NCBI GenBank assembly: GCA_964036665.1
Contig: OZ038527.1
Coordinates: 16,824,221 to 16,888,220 of the forward strand
Direction of reading: 5' to 3'
DNA length: 64,000 nt
Source: Gordius sp. MW1
Lineage: Eukaryota > Nematomorpha > Gordioida > Gordea > Gordiidae
Below are positions 1-11,000 of the stretch, in pieces; position 1 is the stretch's first letter; each line of letters starts with the position of its first letter. The notes beneath the pieces are model-generated. The model saw only the letters and a list, made by a program, of their open reading frames with translations, was not told the origin of the DNA and searched no databases. The translations under genes were made by a program, and so were the position numbers.

Positions 1-292
1 TACAATGTCGAAATATAGCGCATGTAAAGAGAAAATATGGAAAGTGTGTCATTTACATAATGTAGATAAATTTAAGCTGTCAAGATTACTAATCCATTAC
101 AGGTAATAAGATTCACACATATTTTCTAAGCCCCTATTGTGAAATGGAGCTCATTAATTATTGCAAATCTCACCCACATATTTAAAGTTTATAGTGTTGA
201 TGCAAATAGTAACTCATTTTACCGATTTGATAAAATAATTAAAATGTTAAGAAAATTAAAAATATTTTCTAATTAATTTTCTCGATATTTAG

Positions 293-320
293 GTGGCACA
301 CGGGTTGGATGGATTAGAAT
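293..320 (+). CDS. Possible 28-nt ZP gene microexon
   Basis: An AG acceptor ends at 292 and a GTAAGA donor begins at 321. The 28 nt read HGLDGLE and would leave a single T that completes a leucine codon with the exon at 361. The join gives DGLELTLLC, which resembles the strand before the first ZP-N cysteine. The intron would be only 40 nt, so this is tentative; an intron of 32 nt elsewhere in the window makes it less implausible. Confidence 0.4.
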
Positions 321-2242
321 GTAAGATTACCTCAGATTTAAAAATATAACGCTATAATAGTAACATTACTGTGCAAAATGAATTCAATGGATGTGATGTT
401 CAAATTTGCGGAACCATTTAATGGTGTTATAGTCACAATACAAGACCCAAAACATCAGTGCATTGTTCGAGGAGCTAAATCCAATAGACTAACATTTTCT
501 ATTCCAAACAATGGCTGTGGAACGTTAGGTGTAAGGATGAACTTATACGTTTCAAAATAACTTAAATTTCGTTTTTACATACTTTTGGCTTAGTAATGGT
601 CAATGAAATTCAATCTTGTTATTGGTAATTTATATTTAAAAGGGTTACATATGCAATTTATTAGTTTTTCAAAGTTTAAAATAAGAAGTAGGAAGCCCGC
701 ACCTACAGAACATTAGAAAATTATATAGTCGGGTTGGGACTTTGTTTATACTTAGGAACTAAGAAGTGTTTTATTTAGCGTTATTGTGAGGTATGTATTG
801 CTGCCACCACAAATTTCGGTTGTGTAATATAAACTGCTCAGGCTAGGCTAAATATGTATACTATTGAAGTGTTATTCTATTCCAGTCATTTTTTTGAAAC
901 GCATGATTAAGCAAATTCATCATAAATTTTTTATTTTTTTTATATGTATGAAATCTAGCTGTTGTATTTAACTTGTTTTAGAATCGAGAACAGGGTTTTA
1001 ATAATACGCTTCGAATCCAACAAGAAGAATCAGTGATTACGGCACAAGATGAATTTTGGGACATAGATTGCTTACATAAAACATCAAGTTTTCCTCAAAT
1101 CCAAGGAGGCTTTACTCCAGCCGCTGATAATAACGGGATTCTAACTATTACTCCAAATGGCACAGTGTAAGATAAAGTTTGTCACCCTCAATAAAATAAT
1201 TGATTAAGTAGCACGAACATTCAAAGTTATATTTTGTCATTTAATCTGGCCTTAATTCCATTTAAAACTTAAGTTAAATAAGCTGCTTTATAGCTTTTGC
1301 TTGCTTACCATTAATAAATAAAGTCCGCTAACAAATAGTGATTAATTTTATTGCAGTGTCTTATCCAAAATTTCGGAAGTCTCAATTTTACCCGAATGGA
1401 AAGTTTTAACTATCGTAGCCAGTTGTGCCGCATTCACAGTCTTAATAATCGTAGTTCTCTCCGCCTGGTGGTGCTCTAGGAAAAAAAGGGAAGTAACTAA
1501 GCTAAGCTACAATTCGAATGCAAACCTAATGAATGGACTTGCAGGAAACTTGAATGGAAATAATATTTCTGCCATGACGCCTTACATCGGCGACCACAGA
1601 AGCAGAGAATATTTTAATCAACATCAACCTAGCAACGTGGTTAATAAAGGTATGGACCTTAACCGAGGCGTTAACATTAATTTAGATAACAGGCTCATGG
1701 TTAGGCAGACCCCAAGCAAATCGGCCAATTGGTTTTTCAGCGGTTCGCAAGCTTTTCACCCCAAGTTTAATCTATCCAGCGGTAAAAGGAGGGCTAATCG
1801 TGGGTATAGAGGAAATTTGTCACCTTTCATTCTCTACCCCGATGCTAGACTAGCTAATGGTCTAATCCAATCGTCGCCATCTTCTTTTGATCATTCATCC
1901 TCGTATTCAGCCGGATTGGGGGGTAATAGAGGGGGCCTTATATCGTCTTCCTCGACCGATGATGACAAAGGATTACTGCATTTAAGTCTCTACATGAAAC
2001 CACCGACACCAATGTCGCACCCTTTGTCTGACGTTTTAGGAGGCAAAAAATGCAGGCGCGACACCAAGGGTAATACCTTTCAATCGTGGAAAACGGTAAA
2101 CCTAGCGGTCGATGGGAACGTGATGAAGGAATATCGATTGCCGAGAATATATTTGGGGAATGTAAAAAATTCTAATTCTGCCAACGTGCTCAATAATGTA
2201 GCTTCTACACCTACACCCATAAATAGTAATTTTCAGTTATAG
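293..2242 (+). CDS. ZP-N domain transmembrane protein, 3' part of gene (exons joined across introns)
   Basis: This is the 3' portion of a spliced gene; its 5' exons and signal peptide lie before the window. Exons 361-530, 982-1166 and 1357-2242 join in phase (0, then 2/1), possibly preceded by a 28-nt exon at 293-320. The product carries a ZP-N module: four cysteines (in LLCKMNSMDV, HQCIV, NNGCGT and DIDCLH) with the typical FAEPFNG, CGT and NTLRIQ signatures. A helix of about 21 hydrophobic residues (1403-1465) follows about 45 residues after the fourth cysteine, then the basic stop-transfer CSRKKR and a serine/asparagine-rich cytoplasmic tail. In other arthropod ZP proteins such modules polymerise in apical or cuticular matrix; a matrix or membrane role here is inference. 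The ZP-C half is missing, and the 190-bp intron at 1167-1356 leaves no room for it. The orthologue is not identified. Confidence 0.75.
361..530 (+). CDS. ZP gene exon encoding the N half of ZP-N
   Basis: The frame is open from 342. An AG acceptor at 359-360 and a GTAAGG donor at 531 bound the exon, which ends in phase 0. It encodes the first three ZP-N cysteines and the motifs MFKFAEPFNGV and NNGCGTLG. The ATG at 378 lies inside the ZP fold and is unlikely to be the true start, because the preceding codons supply the first conserved cysteine. Confidence 0.75.
982..1166 (+). CDS. ZP gene exon encoding the end of ZP-N
   Basis: The acceptor is the TTTTAG ending at 981 and the donor is GTAAGA at 1167. 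The exon starts in phase 0 and ends in phase 2. It reads from NREQGFNNTLRIQ through DEFWDIDCLHK, which contains the NTL-x-IQ strand and the fourth ZP-N cysteine. A short linker rich in G, P and T follows. There is no in-frame ATG, so this exon would be missed by single-ORF annotation. Confidence 0.75.
1357..2242 (+). CDS. ZP gene exon encoding the membrane helix and cytoplasmic tail
   Basis: The acceptor is TTGCAG ending at 1356, and one base completes the valine codon of the previous exon. The exon encodes a juxtamembrane stretch (SKISEVSILPEW), the transmembrane helix at 1403-1465 and the stop-transfer CSRKKREV. A tail of about 250 residues rich in N, S, G and R, without recognisable domains, ends at the TAG at 2240-2242. 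The downstream ATG at 1529 is internal. A cryptic donor (A|GTAATT at 2226) near the end could instead join the exon at 2804 in phase. Confidence 0.75.
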
Positions 2243-2274
2243 ATCTGGGCACTAGGTTTTATTAAACCTGGTAT

Positions 2275-2280
2275 AATAAA
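2275..2280 (+). promoter_or_regulatory. Polyadenylation signal for the short ZP isoform
   Basis: A canonical AATAAA lies 33 bases after the stop at 2242. It would let transcription end here, so that the 585-codon exon downstream is either an alternative 3' exon or a separate gene. Confidence 0.4.
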
Positions 2281-2796
2281 TCTTTATTGTTGGGAATTAA
2301 TAACCTAGGATAGATTCTTAAATTTTAAGAAACAATTGTAGCAGTTAGATAGCGTAAAGTTTTCAAATTGATTTAGGCTTTTGTTAATAAAAAATTACTT
2401 TTTTAAAAATTTTATATTGTTTTTAGAAATTCTTATGTTATATGGCCAGAGGAATAGGTCCCGGGTTTTAAAAATTTGAAAGTCAAAGAAATAAGTCTAT
2501 AAATCAATTATTGACTTTTATATTCAAGATCTCTCTCGTTCGTTCTATGAAGATACCTATACAATTACGGTCATTTTAATGTTTCCTAATCTTTAAGGAT
2601 TAGCTTTAATTAAAATTTTTAAAAATAATCTGAATATATTTAATTAGAGTTTTTAAGATGTAAATCTGATCTAAGCATCGAATTTTTTGTTTGTTAATAT
2701 TGGATTATTTTTATAATTAGAATGGAATTGATTTGCATTTAGGTATTATCGATAACCAATAATCTTTATTGCTAGGCTAGCATTCTATATTATTGC

Positions 2797-4554
2797 ATGT
2801 TAGGTAAATATGAGAAAGGATACGAAGATATTTTTGATAACCTGTCCCTATTTAAAGATCACAATACGCACCTAGACCTAAATCCGTACATAAACAAATA
2901 CATAAACAGAGAAAAGTATAAAATTAACCCTAGCGTATCACCTTTCCCCTCCACCCAAACTTACGATGGCATTGCCATCCCTGGCCCCAGTAATTCTCAA
3001 TGGCCATCCGTAATCTCCGATACAAATAGTTGGCTATTCAATTCTTCCCCACCCTCCGACAAAAATTTTGACGATACAAAGATTCACCACGAAGAAGATC
3101 TCGTGGGTAGGTACAAATATCAAGAATCAGGGTGCGACATTGGATATTATTTTACGACGGGGCGTAAAGCATCGTTTGACAACTTGCCCAAAGGCGACAG
3201 TAGCGGTCCCATAGTGCACGAGTGGATTTGTAACAACAGCCATAATAATAATAATAATAACGTTAATGTTGATCCAATTACACTGCGTGGGAGTAGGAGC
3301 GTAGATGTAATAAGGGAACATGAGAAGGGAGAAAGGCGTCACTACCAGAAGAACGATAAATCTTTGCCTCCGTATGGAAGGGGTGCCAAAGGAGGCTGGC
3401 AATCGGCCGCGGACATTTATTTACAGATTCACGACGAGGAAAAAGAAAAGGAAGATTTTGTTAGGCATGGATCAACCGATAATTTAGACATCAAAAACCA
3501 AAGCAATCGAGGGAGAAGCGGATCGACGACAATTATAACGGAAGAAACTGTGACTACGGAATATAAGAGAGAGATGCGAAAAGCAAGGAAAAAAGAAAAC
3601 TCCAGCTATAAAAAAGAACCACCGCAAAATAACGTAGCCCCTAAAGACGGCTCGACGCCCAATTGCAATTATAGCGTGACGCGGAAAAAGGGTAAAATGA
3701 AGGGAAATGTATATGACAAGTCTCAAACGTACAAACAAGCCGCAGCTGCCGCCACGAGGAAAGATTCCGTATTAAACAGGCTAAACATCAGGTATTTGGT
3801 AGATCGTATAGCCTCTGCAGATATTTACGGTCGAGCTAGGGGTTTAGTTGGAAGCAAAACATCCGAAACATTGGAGCATAATGATGGAAATGATAGCAAA
3901 GGTAGCAAGGGTGAAAAGACTCATGATTGCGATGCGGGACCACATACGGTAAGTTGCGCTTTGTGCAATCACGACGAGGCTAATGGAAATCTAAACGATA
4001 ATCGGACAGAGGTGCAGCGTTGCCTCGACAACGAGAAACTTAAAATGTACGAAAATGAAGGATTTCAAGAAGATCTGACGAATGAAGAAGGGGTTGATTC
4101 TCTTGGCTCCAAAATAAATTTTTATGATGAATGCGATAAGGGAGACGATTGGTACGTGAAAAATAACGAAAAAGCAAGTATTACTACCCTCCCGGATATG
4201 GAATATGAAAATTCCCAAAATGCAGAAGGCATTCGAAAAATTAGCCCTGACGTCAACCACTCTAATGCCACGGTGATGACAACCGATTTGGACACGCACG
4301 GCTTAGACGAAGACGCCACACTCGAAAACAACAATGACGAAAGGATTGATAAGATCGAACGTCCACAAAGAGACAGCAAAAAAATGCGGCGCAGCCCGAG
4401 GTTGTCTGCGTCACCCGTGAGTAGTAGATTCTTGGAGAAGGTAAGGAGATTCGATATTCCAAACGAAATCATAATTAAAAATTACAAGCCAAGATCGAGG
4501 TCTAAAAACTCAATTTACGAAGAGAAGGAAGCCTGCATTGACATCGAAATTTGA
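2797..4554 (+). CDS. Long disordered coding exon, likely alternative 3' exon of the ZP gene
   Basis: The frame is open for 585 codons from the ATG at 2797 (open since 2776) to the TGA at 4552-4554. The protein is highly charged and low in complexity: an asparagine run near residue 150, an acidic/lysine stretch around residues 210-285 (VTTEYKREMRKARKK), and a basic C-terminal segment near residues 525-570 (KKMRRSPRLSASPVSSRF). I recognise no enzyme domain. Its composition and higher GC than the flanks argue for real coding sequence. An acceptor at 2802-2803 (GTTAG|GTAAA) is in phase with a donor at 2226 of the upstream exon, which would give a cytoplasmic tail of more than 800 residues. A stand-alone single-exon gene is the alternative. 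Confidence 0.6.
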   Translation: MLGKYEKGYEDIFDNLSLFKDHNTHLDLNPYINKYINREKYKINPSVSPFPSTQTYDGIAIPGPSNSQWPSVISDTNSWLFNSSPPSDKNFDDTKIHHEEDLVGRYKYQESGCDIGYYFTTGRKASFDNLPKGDSSGPIVHEWICNNSHNNNNNNVNVDPITLRGSRSVDVIREHEKGERRHYQKNDKSLPPYGRGAKGGWQSAADIYLQIHDEEKEKEDFVRHGSTDNLDIKNQSNRGRSGSTTIITEETVTTEYKREMRKARKKENSSYKKEPPQNNVAPKDGSTPNCNYSVTRKKGKMKGNVYDKSQTYKQAAAAATRKDSVLNRLNIRYLVDRIASADIYGRARGLVGSKTSETLEHNDGNDSKGSKGEKTHDCDAGPHTVSCALCNHDEANGNLNDNRTEVQRCLDNEKLKMYENEGFQEDLTNEEGVDSLGSKINFYDECDKGDDWYVKNNEKASITTLPDMEYENSQNAEGIRKISPDVNHSNATVMTTDLDTHGLDEDATLENNNDERIDKIERPQRDSKKMRRSPRLSASPVSSRFLEKVRRFDIPNEIIIKNYKPRSRSKNSIYEEKEACIDIEI

Positions 4555-4672
4555 GAAGAAGTAACTTCCCTAGCCCCATTACTATCGCCATAGGACAGAC
4601 CCCGGCTGTATAAATCCCGAATAGTCACACGCGAAAAAACGGTGGAATCTAAGAATGACCGTACACAATCAA

Positions 4673-4678
4673 ATTAAA
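4673..4678 (+). promoter_or_regulatory. Possible polyadenylation signal after the long exon
   Basis: ATTAAA, a common variant signal, lies about 120 bases after the stop at 4554 on the plus strand. Confidence 0.3.
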
Positions 4679-4686
4679 TATTATGA

Positions 4687-4692
4687 TTTATT
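4687..4692 (-). promoter_or_regulatory. Polyadenylation signal of the oxidase gene
   Basis: TTTATT on the plus strand is AATAAA on the minus strand, about 123 bases beyond the oxidase stop codon. It nearly abuts the plus-strand ATTAAA at 4673, so the two convergent transcripts probably end within tens of bases of each other. Confidence 0.45.
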
Positions 4693-4814
4693 ATGTATGC
4701 GCAATGGCAAAATTCGCTTTTACAAAATTATAATGTTTACGTAAATTTGTTTTCGTAATATAAAATGTGGTACTAATAACAACGCAGGAGGATTGACAAA
4801 TCTTTGAATTAAGG

Positions 4815-5003
4815 TCATTTTTTGATTAACGATTCGATCATCTCGACAACTTTCAATGCACAACCCCATGAAAGACTAATGCCGTTTCCCCCGTGTCCAT
4901 AATTGTGGATAATTTTAAAGCCATCTTTAACCTCAATTTCGAGTCTCGGTCCATTTGGTCGGTATGGCCTTAGTCCAGCCCACTCGGTTATGATATGCGA
5001 ATT
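4815..5003 (-). CDS. Oxidase exon 8 (C-terminus)
   Basis: The acceptor is TTAATAG and the stop is TGA at 4817-4815. It encodes ITEWAGLRPYRPNG, which contains the substrate carboxylate-binding arginine of the family. HNYGHGGNGISLSWGCA, the FAD-binding signature, follows. The end LIKK is not a typical peroxisomal signal. Confidence 0.95.
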   Translation of the reverse strand, partial: NSHIITEWAGLRPYRPNGPRLEIEVKDGFKIIHNYGHGGNGISLSWGCALKVVEMIESLIKK

Positions 5004-8000
5004 CTATTAATTTGTTAAAAAGGATGCGTATATAAGTTTTTTTATTATTTAAACCTTGAAAATCAACGTTATTTAAGTATAACCTACCCTCTAAGCGAAT
5101 CTTATAACAATTAAAATTTTATTTTCAACTTCAATGTCACAAATATTATAGAGTTGACGACAATATTTTTGTAAACGTTGCAAGAAGGTGTGCAAAATCA
5201 CAACTTTGGTAATTTGCGCCTTACTCATACTAAAAGCCATGGGCGTAGCCAGCATTGGAATTAGAGGGGGCAATTATAATTTTGGGAGGGGCAAGATGAT
5301 CATTTTTTGAAATTTTAACCATAATTTGAATAAATTTCAACAAATTTTTTAATTTAGATAAGGCAGCCGTCCCTCCCTGCCACCCTCCCTTGGTTACGCC
5401 CATAGCCATCTTTTGATTTAACGTTTTTTGCCCATAATTATTATCATTAAGTGACCCTTTACCACATATTAATCGATTTGTATAAACGCTTTTAATTAAT
5501 CCGTTGCTCTTCACATTCTTCATCTGGATCTGAAACATAAAATGAGATTCAGACGGCTTCTGTAATTAAAGTATAGTAGGAACTCAGGTTTAATACCAAC
5601 TTAAGTATAACAATTATCAACCACATTTTCAAATTAGCACCATGTCTTTCTGATGGCAACCATTTAGCAAGGGCATTGCACTATAAACTAAGCAAGAAAT
5701 ATAGGGGGGTAGCGGTAGCACGATCAAAGGGTACCACAAATTGTTATCAGGCAAGATTATAATTGAGGGGAAAAGGGTATTTTATCCTTTTTTTAATACT
5801 TAATTTTTAAACCTAAAATCCAATTCATGTTAGATATTACAACTTTCATAAGAGATTTATTGAAATATTTACACCATCTTTGTGGTTTTGGCGAGCCAAA
5901 TCCAAATTGTTTTGTATTCTTTTGAGGATAATGTGACAGGGAATTGGAGAATCCAATTCAAGAAGTAATTGTTATTCTGTAAAACATGTCATCCATGCGA
6001 TAAAATTTTGAAAAAAAATACAATAGTGGTTTCAGAACATACATTTAAATCTAGGAAGTGTTTGTCGCGCGTGTGTTTCTAAGAATTCTAATTTCAAAAC
6101 CATATTGTTTTTTAACAATATAAACTTTGAAATTAAGTTTTTTCATAATATTCTTTCTCTGTTTTACCTCTTTAACTCAAGGCTTTTAATTACTCCGATT
6201 GGAGGGTTGATATTTTTAGGTGCTAATTAATGTTAATTAAAATACCTGCCTTAGCAAATATATACCTCTGCAAAAGTTTTTCAATGGCCCAAATTGAGCT
6301 TAGAAATATTTCTCGTTCAACCCAAGCCAAACCCCACATTTTTTAGATCCTAATCGTCGATATGGGTGAAGGGTTATCAATAAATAAAGCGCTTAATTAC
6401 AAACCACCACACACTTTTGTACAAAAGGCCCAGAAATATTCGTTCCGAAATACCGAAATATGGGGATGGATCTTGTCTAATATTTGGTCAACGTGAAATT
6501 TCTTTATTAGAAAAATGTTAAAATCCCTCAAAGTTATACACTTTGCAATTAAATCCCAACCCGACTTTCTGACCCGAGTCCAACTGGCATAAATATATAA
6601 CTTAAAATTACCTCCTGCAAGTACTTATTAAATTTAACATTTAAAATACTCAAAACCTAGCAGCTAAACTAGTAAAATAATAAAAACTTCGTTTTTTCAA
6701 CAAATAAGTAAATTATATTTAACAGTTTTGCAAAGTCGATTCGAATCAAATATTAGATTAAAAAATTTCAATTCAAACCCCACCCAATAAATATATTTTG
6801 ATTTTCGATCCAGACTCCACCGCACCCTATATTTTTTTAGTTTTAAACCCAAGCAGGAGCTAAGTCAGGTATTAAGCACCCGTAGAGAAGTCTGGCCCTG
6901 TGTTAACAACTACAAAGCCCATAGATAGAGGCCTTGATAAATCAATCACCTAGATATTCGCCCAGGTCACTCATTCGACGATTTACTTGGGTCAAAAAAC
7001 AACGCAAAGTTTCGATTGGCAAAGGGGAAGAAAATTTTATAACCTTATAATATTATTTATATTACTATAGCTAATTTCAGAGGATTTTGACCCTCGTAAC
7101 AATTATCACCGAAAACAAATGCTAAAAAATAGTCACATTTATATTACTCTAACTTCTTAAGAATTTCATATCATTATGCAGAGATGGTCAAATTTGTTAT
7201 CAATTTCACTTCCTTATTTTTTCGCATCTATACAACGGGCCATCCGTGAAAAAAAAACTCCGTAGCGCAGGCTTAGATCATAATAAATTACTATGGGGCT
7301 TTGGACACAAAGTATACTTATTTTTGACCTAATATGAATAAATACTAACAAAATGAATAGGTTCTTTAACACAACGAAGCTGTAAAAAGATTAAAACAAT
7401 CTAAAATTCAATAAATAAGTCTTTATAAGAAACTGTTAGATCTGAAGGAAACGAACGTTTTTTAAAATATTGTAGTGAATTAAAGATTTTCTCAAAGATA
7501 AATTATAAAACGTTAAATCAAATCTAACACGGTACAAACAAGCTTAAAAATAAACTAAGCTCACACTCAACAAACATAAGTTGAGGTTTAAATTTTCCTG
7601 CACATTACTTTTCCAAATGAATTTTAATCAATATTTTAGGCTTTAATTGACCTCTTCAATTTATTTTATATATTGCAATTACAAACTCGTAAAACACTTA
7701 ATAATTGCGAGGTAACTCATCTACATCTTATATATAAAAATGAAACTATGTGTGTTTGTGTTTTTGTATGTTTGAGTGTATGTATGTGGATAAAGGCTAA
7801 ATTCTGAAACTACCGACCCGATTCGCGCGAAAATTTAGCCATAGATGCCCAGGGCGGCCAGGGTTAAAATGGCTTTTTCAGAATCCTAAAATTCCTTTTA
7901 GTTTTAAAAATATTGGACATTTCCCGGCCAGTTTCATTTATAGCATCAAATACAATAATGACGTCATACATACAAGGCTGAATTAGATATTTAAAAGTAT

Positions 8001-11000
8001 AATAAAAATGTTATGTATGTAAGGGCTAAATTCTGAAACTACCGGCCCAATTCGCGCGAAAAATAGCCGTAAATGCCCAGAGCGGCCAAGGGTAAAATAG
8101 CTTTTTCAGAATCCTAAAATTCCTTTTAGTTTTTAAAATATCGGACATTACGTTTTAAAAAAGGGCTAAACTCTGAAACTACCGCCCCAATTCGCGCGAG
8201 ATGCCCAGGGCGGCCAGGGGAAATAACTTTTCAGAATCCTAAAATTGTTTTTAGTTTTAAAAATATCGGACATTTCCCGGCAAGTTTCATTTATAGCATC
8301 ATATATAATAATGATGTCATACATACAAGGCTGAAGTTTTCTCGAATTTTATTATATTAAAGAAAATTGTATTTTTAGCAAAACAACGTTTGCCGGGTCA
8401 GCTAGTATAATATAAAACTATTAAATAAGTATGTTCGAAACGATTAATAAAGCAGAAATAGAGGCGCTTACTTTAACGCTAGGAACAAGTTTGGAACATC
8501 TTTTTATTATATCGCGCGTTGTTTCTGGTGAGGTTTGGGGATCGCTAACGTTGACATCTCGCGTTCCACCCAAAACAACAGCTTGTGTACTAGTTTTAAA
8601 AATATTAACTATCGTAATACTCAAAAAAAATTAATTAAAGAAGGCAAGATTACAATTATCAACCAAATTATCAAAAAAATTAATTTATAAATAAAAAATA
8701 TAAATCAAATTAAAGCTTGCATAAATACCTAAATGCTAGTACCTAGGTATTATGTACGTGTTAAAATCATTTTCGTGGGAATCGCTGATGTACCAAAAAT
8801 GCTTGATCCATGGCGCATCAACCTGTTGTTTAATCATAGATCTTAGGCCTCTATGTAAAGTTAATTTATAAGTTAATATAGGTTAATTTAAGATTTAAAG
8901 TGATCTAACTTAGAATCTTTTTAGACAATAAACAATGTCAAATTTCATGATGAATCGCAATAATGTAGTTCTTAATTTAAAAGCGGTGAGGTCGAATGTG
9001 AGTAGAGGGAAATGCCACTCGGTATTTAAAGCAAATATAGCCCATATTAGGATGGAGATGATCTTTAAAGAAATTAAATCTTTTTACCTCTACAATGTTA
9101 TCTTTGCCTGATAGTCCTAAATTTGTCAAATTAATATAACTTTGTAAAACAAGATGGACACAAAAACATGATTCGATTCAAAAATTTTATGAAGCTTAAG
9201 AAGCCATATTTTCTACACTAGAGCAGATTTGTGAACGGGATAATGAAGAATCATCATCCAATGCAACATTATTACTTTCATCAAGGGCATGTCACTTCTG
9301 GTCGTCTATGTACATGTTGAAGCAAGTATGAATTCTCATATATTATAAATCTTAGCAATTATTTGCAAACTATTAACATTGACAGTAATCAGAAGAAAAT
9401 AATAACCCCTTTCAGAAATGCCCCAATTAGATAAAAAATATTCTCTAATTAGCGCCATCTATAGGCGATTTTAATTAGAGACTAATTTGAACTATATATA
9501 TACCTACCTACCTTTTTAGCATGTGACTCGAAAATGATAACAGACATATAACGTTTTCGCTTATTAGAGCTCATTAGTATCTTCTTCTTTATCAGTTATT
9601 TGATCCCACAGTCGTGGGGTTTGTTTTGATGAGTTTCTTCCATCTTGACCGGGTGAGTGCCATATCTTGACAGAGCTCATCAGTATACTAAGCGAGATAA
9701 ATATATATAATGCTCAAATTAGATTTAACCCATTCTTATGGTGGCTAAGAAATAACCCTTATAATTATGGTAGTAATAATTATTTTGTTTTATTATCCTA
9801 GAAATTAGTTAATAAATTGTGGGTTTACGATAATAATAAAACAAAATAATTATTACTACCATATGGGTTAAATCTAATTTGAGCATTATATATACCTATC
9901 TCGCTTAGTGTGTGACTAGAAAATTAAATATGGCATAGTGATGAACTCTAGAGCGAAAACGTTATGTCTCTTATCATTTTCGTGCCACATTGTAAAAAAG
10001 ATAGCGTTATATATAGTTCAAATTAGGCTCTAGTTAAAATTCCATATAGATGGTGCTAATTAAAGGAAATTTTAATTTAATTGCGGCACTCCTGAAAGGG
10101 GTTATTATTATTTTCTGATTATTATCGTAAACCCGCAATTTATTAACTAATTTCTAATATATTAACAACGAACTTTCCCAAGGCATAAATGCCTTTCTGG
10201 AAATTAAACATTTGCGGGAAACTAAAGATGAGTTTATCAGAATCTACAACAATGTTTCATCACTAGGAGAAACTCATGACTTACAAATTACTACCCCTAA
10301 GAGAGCTTCGCGACAAACTCTTCGTTCAAACATTGAAGCATCGCGTCCTGAAACTTATTACAGAGTTTTCTTATATAATTTTTCCTTGGATGCGGTTCTG
10401 GTAGAGCTGGATGAAAGATTTCTTAAAAATAAACAAATAATCTTGGGATTTGATTCCATATTCATCAAATCCTCTGTGATACTCTCAACATAGATATTAT
10501 ATAATTTTTTAGAATTAGCTAATTTTTATGAAGAAGATCTTGAAGGTTGTCAAGAACAGTATAAATCGGATTATAAATTATGGTATCATTCGTTCAGAGA
10601 CTGTAATCAAAAAATATCTACCAATGCATTGGATACACTATCCAATCAAGCATTCAAACTCGATTTACATCCTAATATAAAACATTATATCATATTTTAG
10701 AGAGATGTTTTTCAGTTTTCAGAAGTCTAAAATACACATTTGGACAAGAAAGGTAAATTAAATGGTTTTATTAATTTTTAATTTAGGCTTACTGAATTAA
10801 CGTTGTTATATGTACATAGACAATATACGCCAAAAACTGAAGATATTATTAATGCATTTATATCTAAAAAACGTCGATATTGATTGTATATAGTTTTAAA
10901 TATTTTGTTTATATTATTATATTAAATTTTTGTTGTAATAATACCTTTAATATTATACATCGAAAAAAAATTAATTGACAAAATTTTTGACTATTAAAAT

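Noticed and set aside
3127..4472. Four minus-strand frames of 66-116 codons
   Set aside because: They are shadows of the 585-codon plus-strand exon and show no family motifs.
5230..5538. Minus-strand 102-codon frame in oxidase intron 7
   Set aside because: It runs through a MITE and shows no oxidase similarity; the intron is already bounded by good exons.
8431..8634. Plus-strand 67-codon frame
   Set aside because: It is antisense to oxidase exon 7, which has clear family motifs and matching splice sites.
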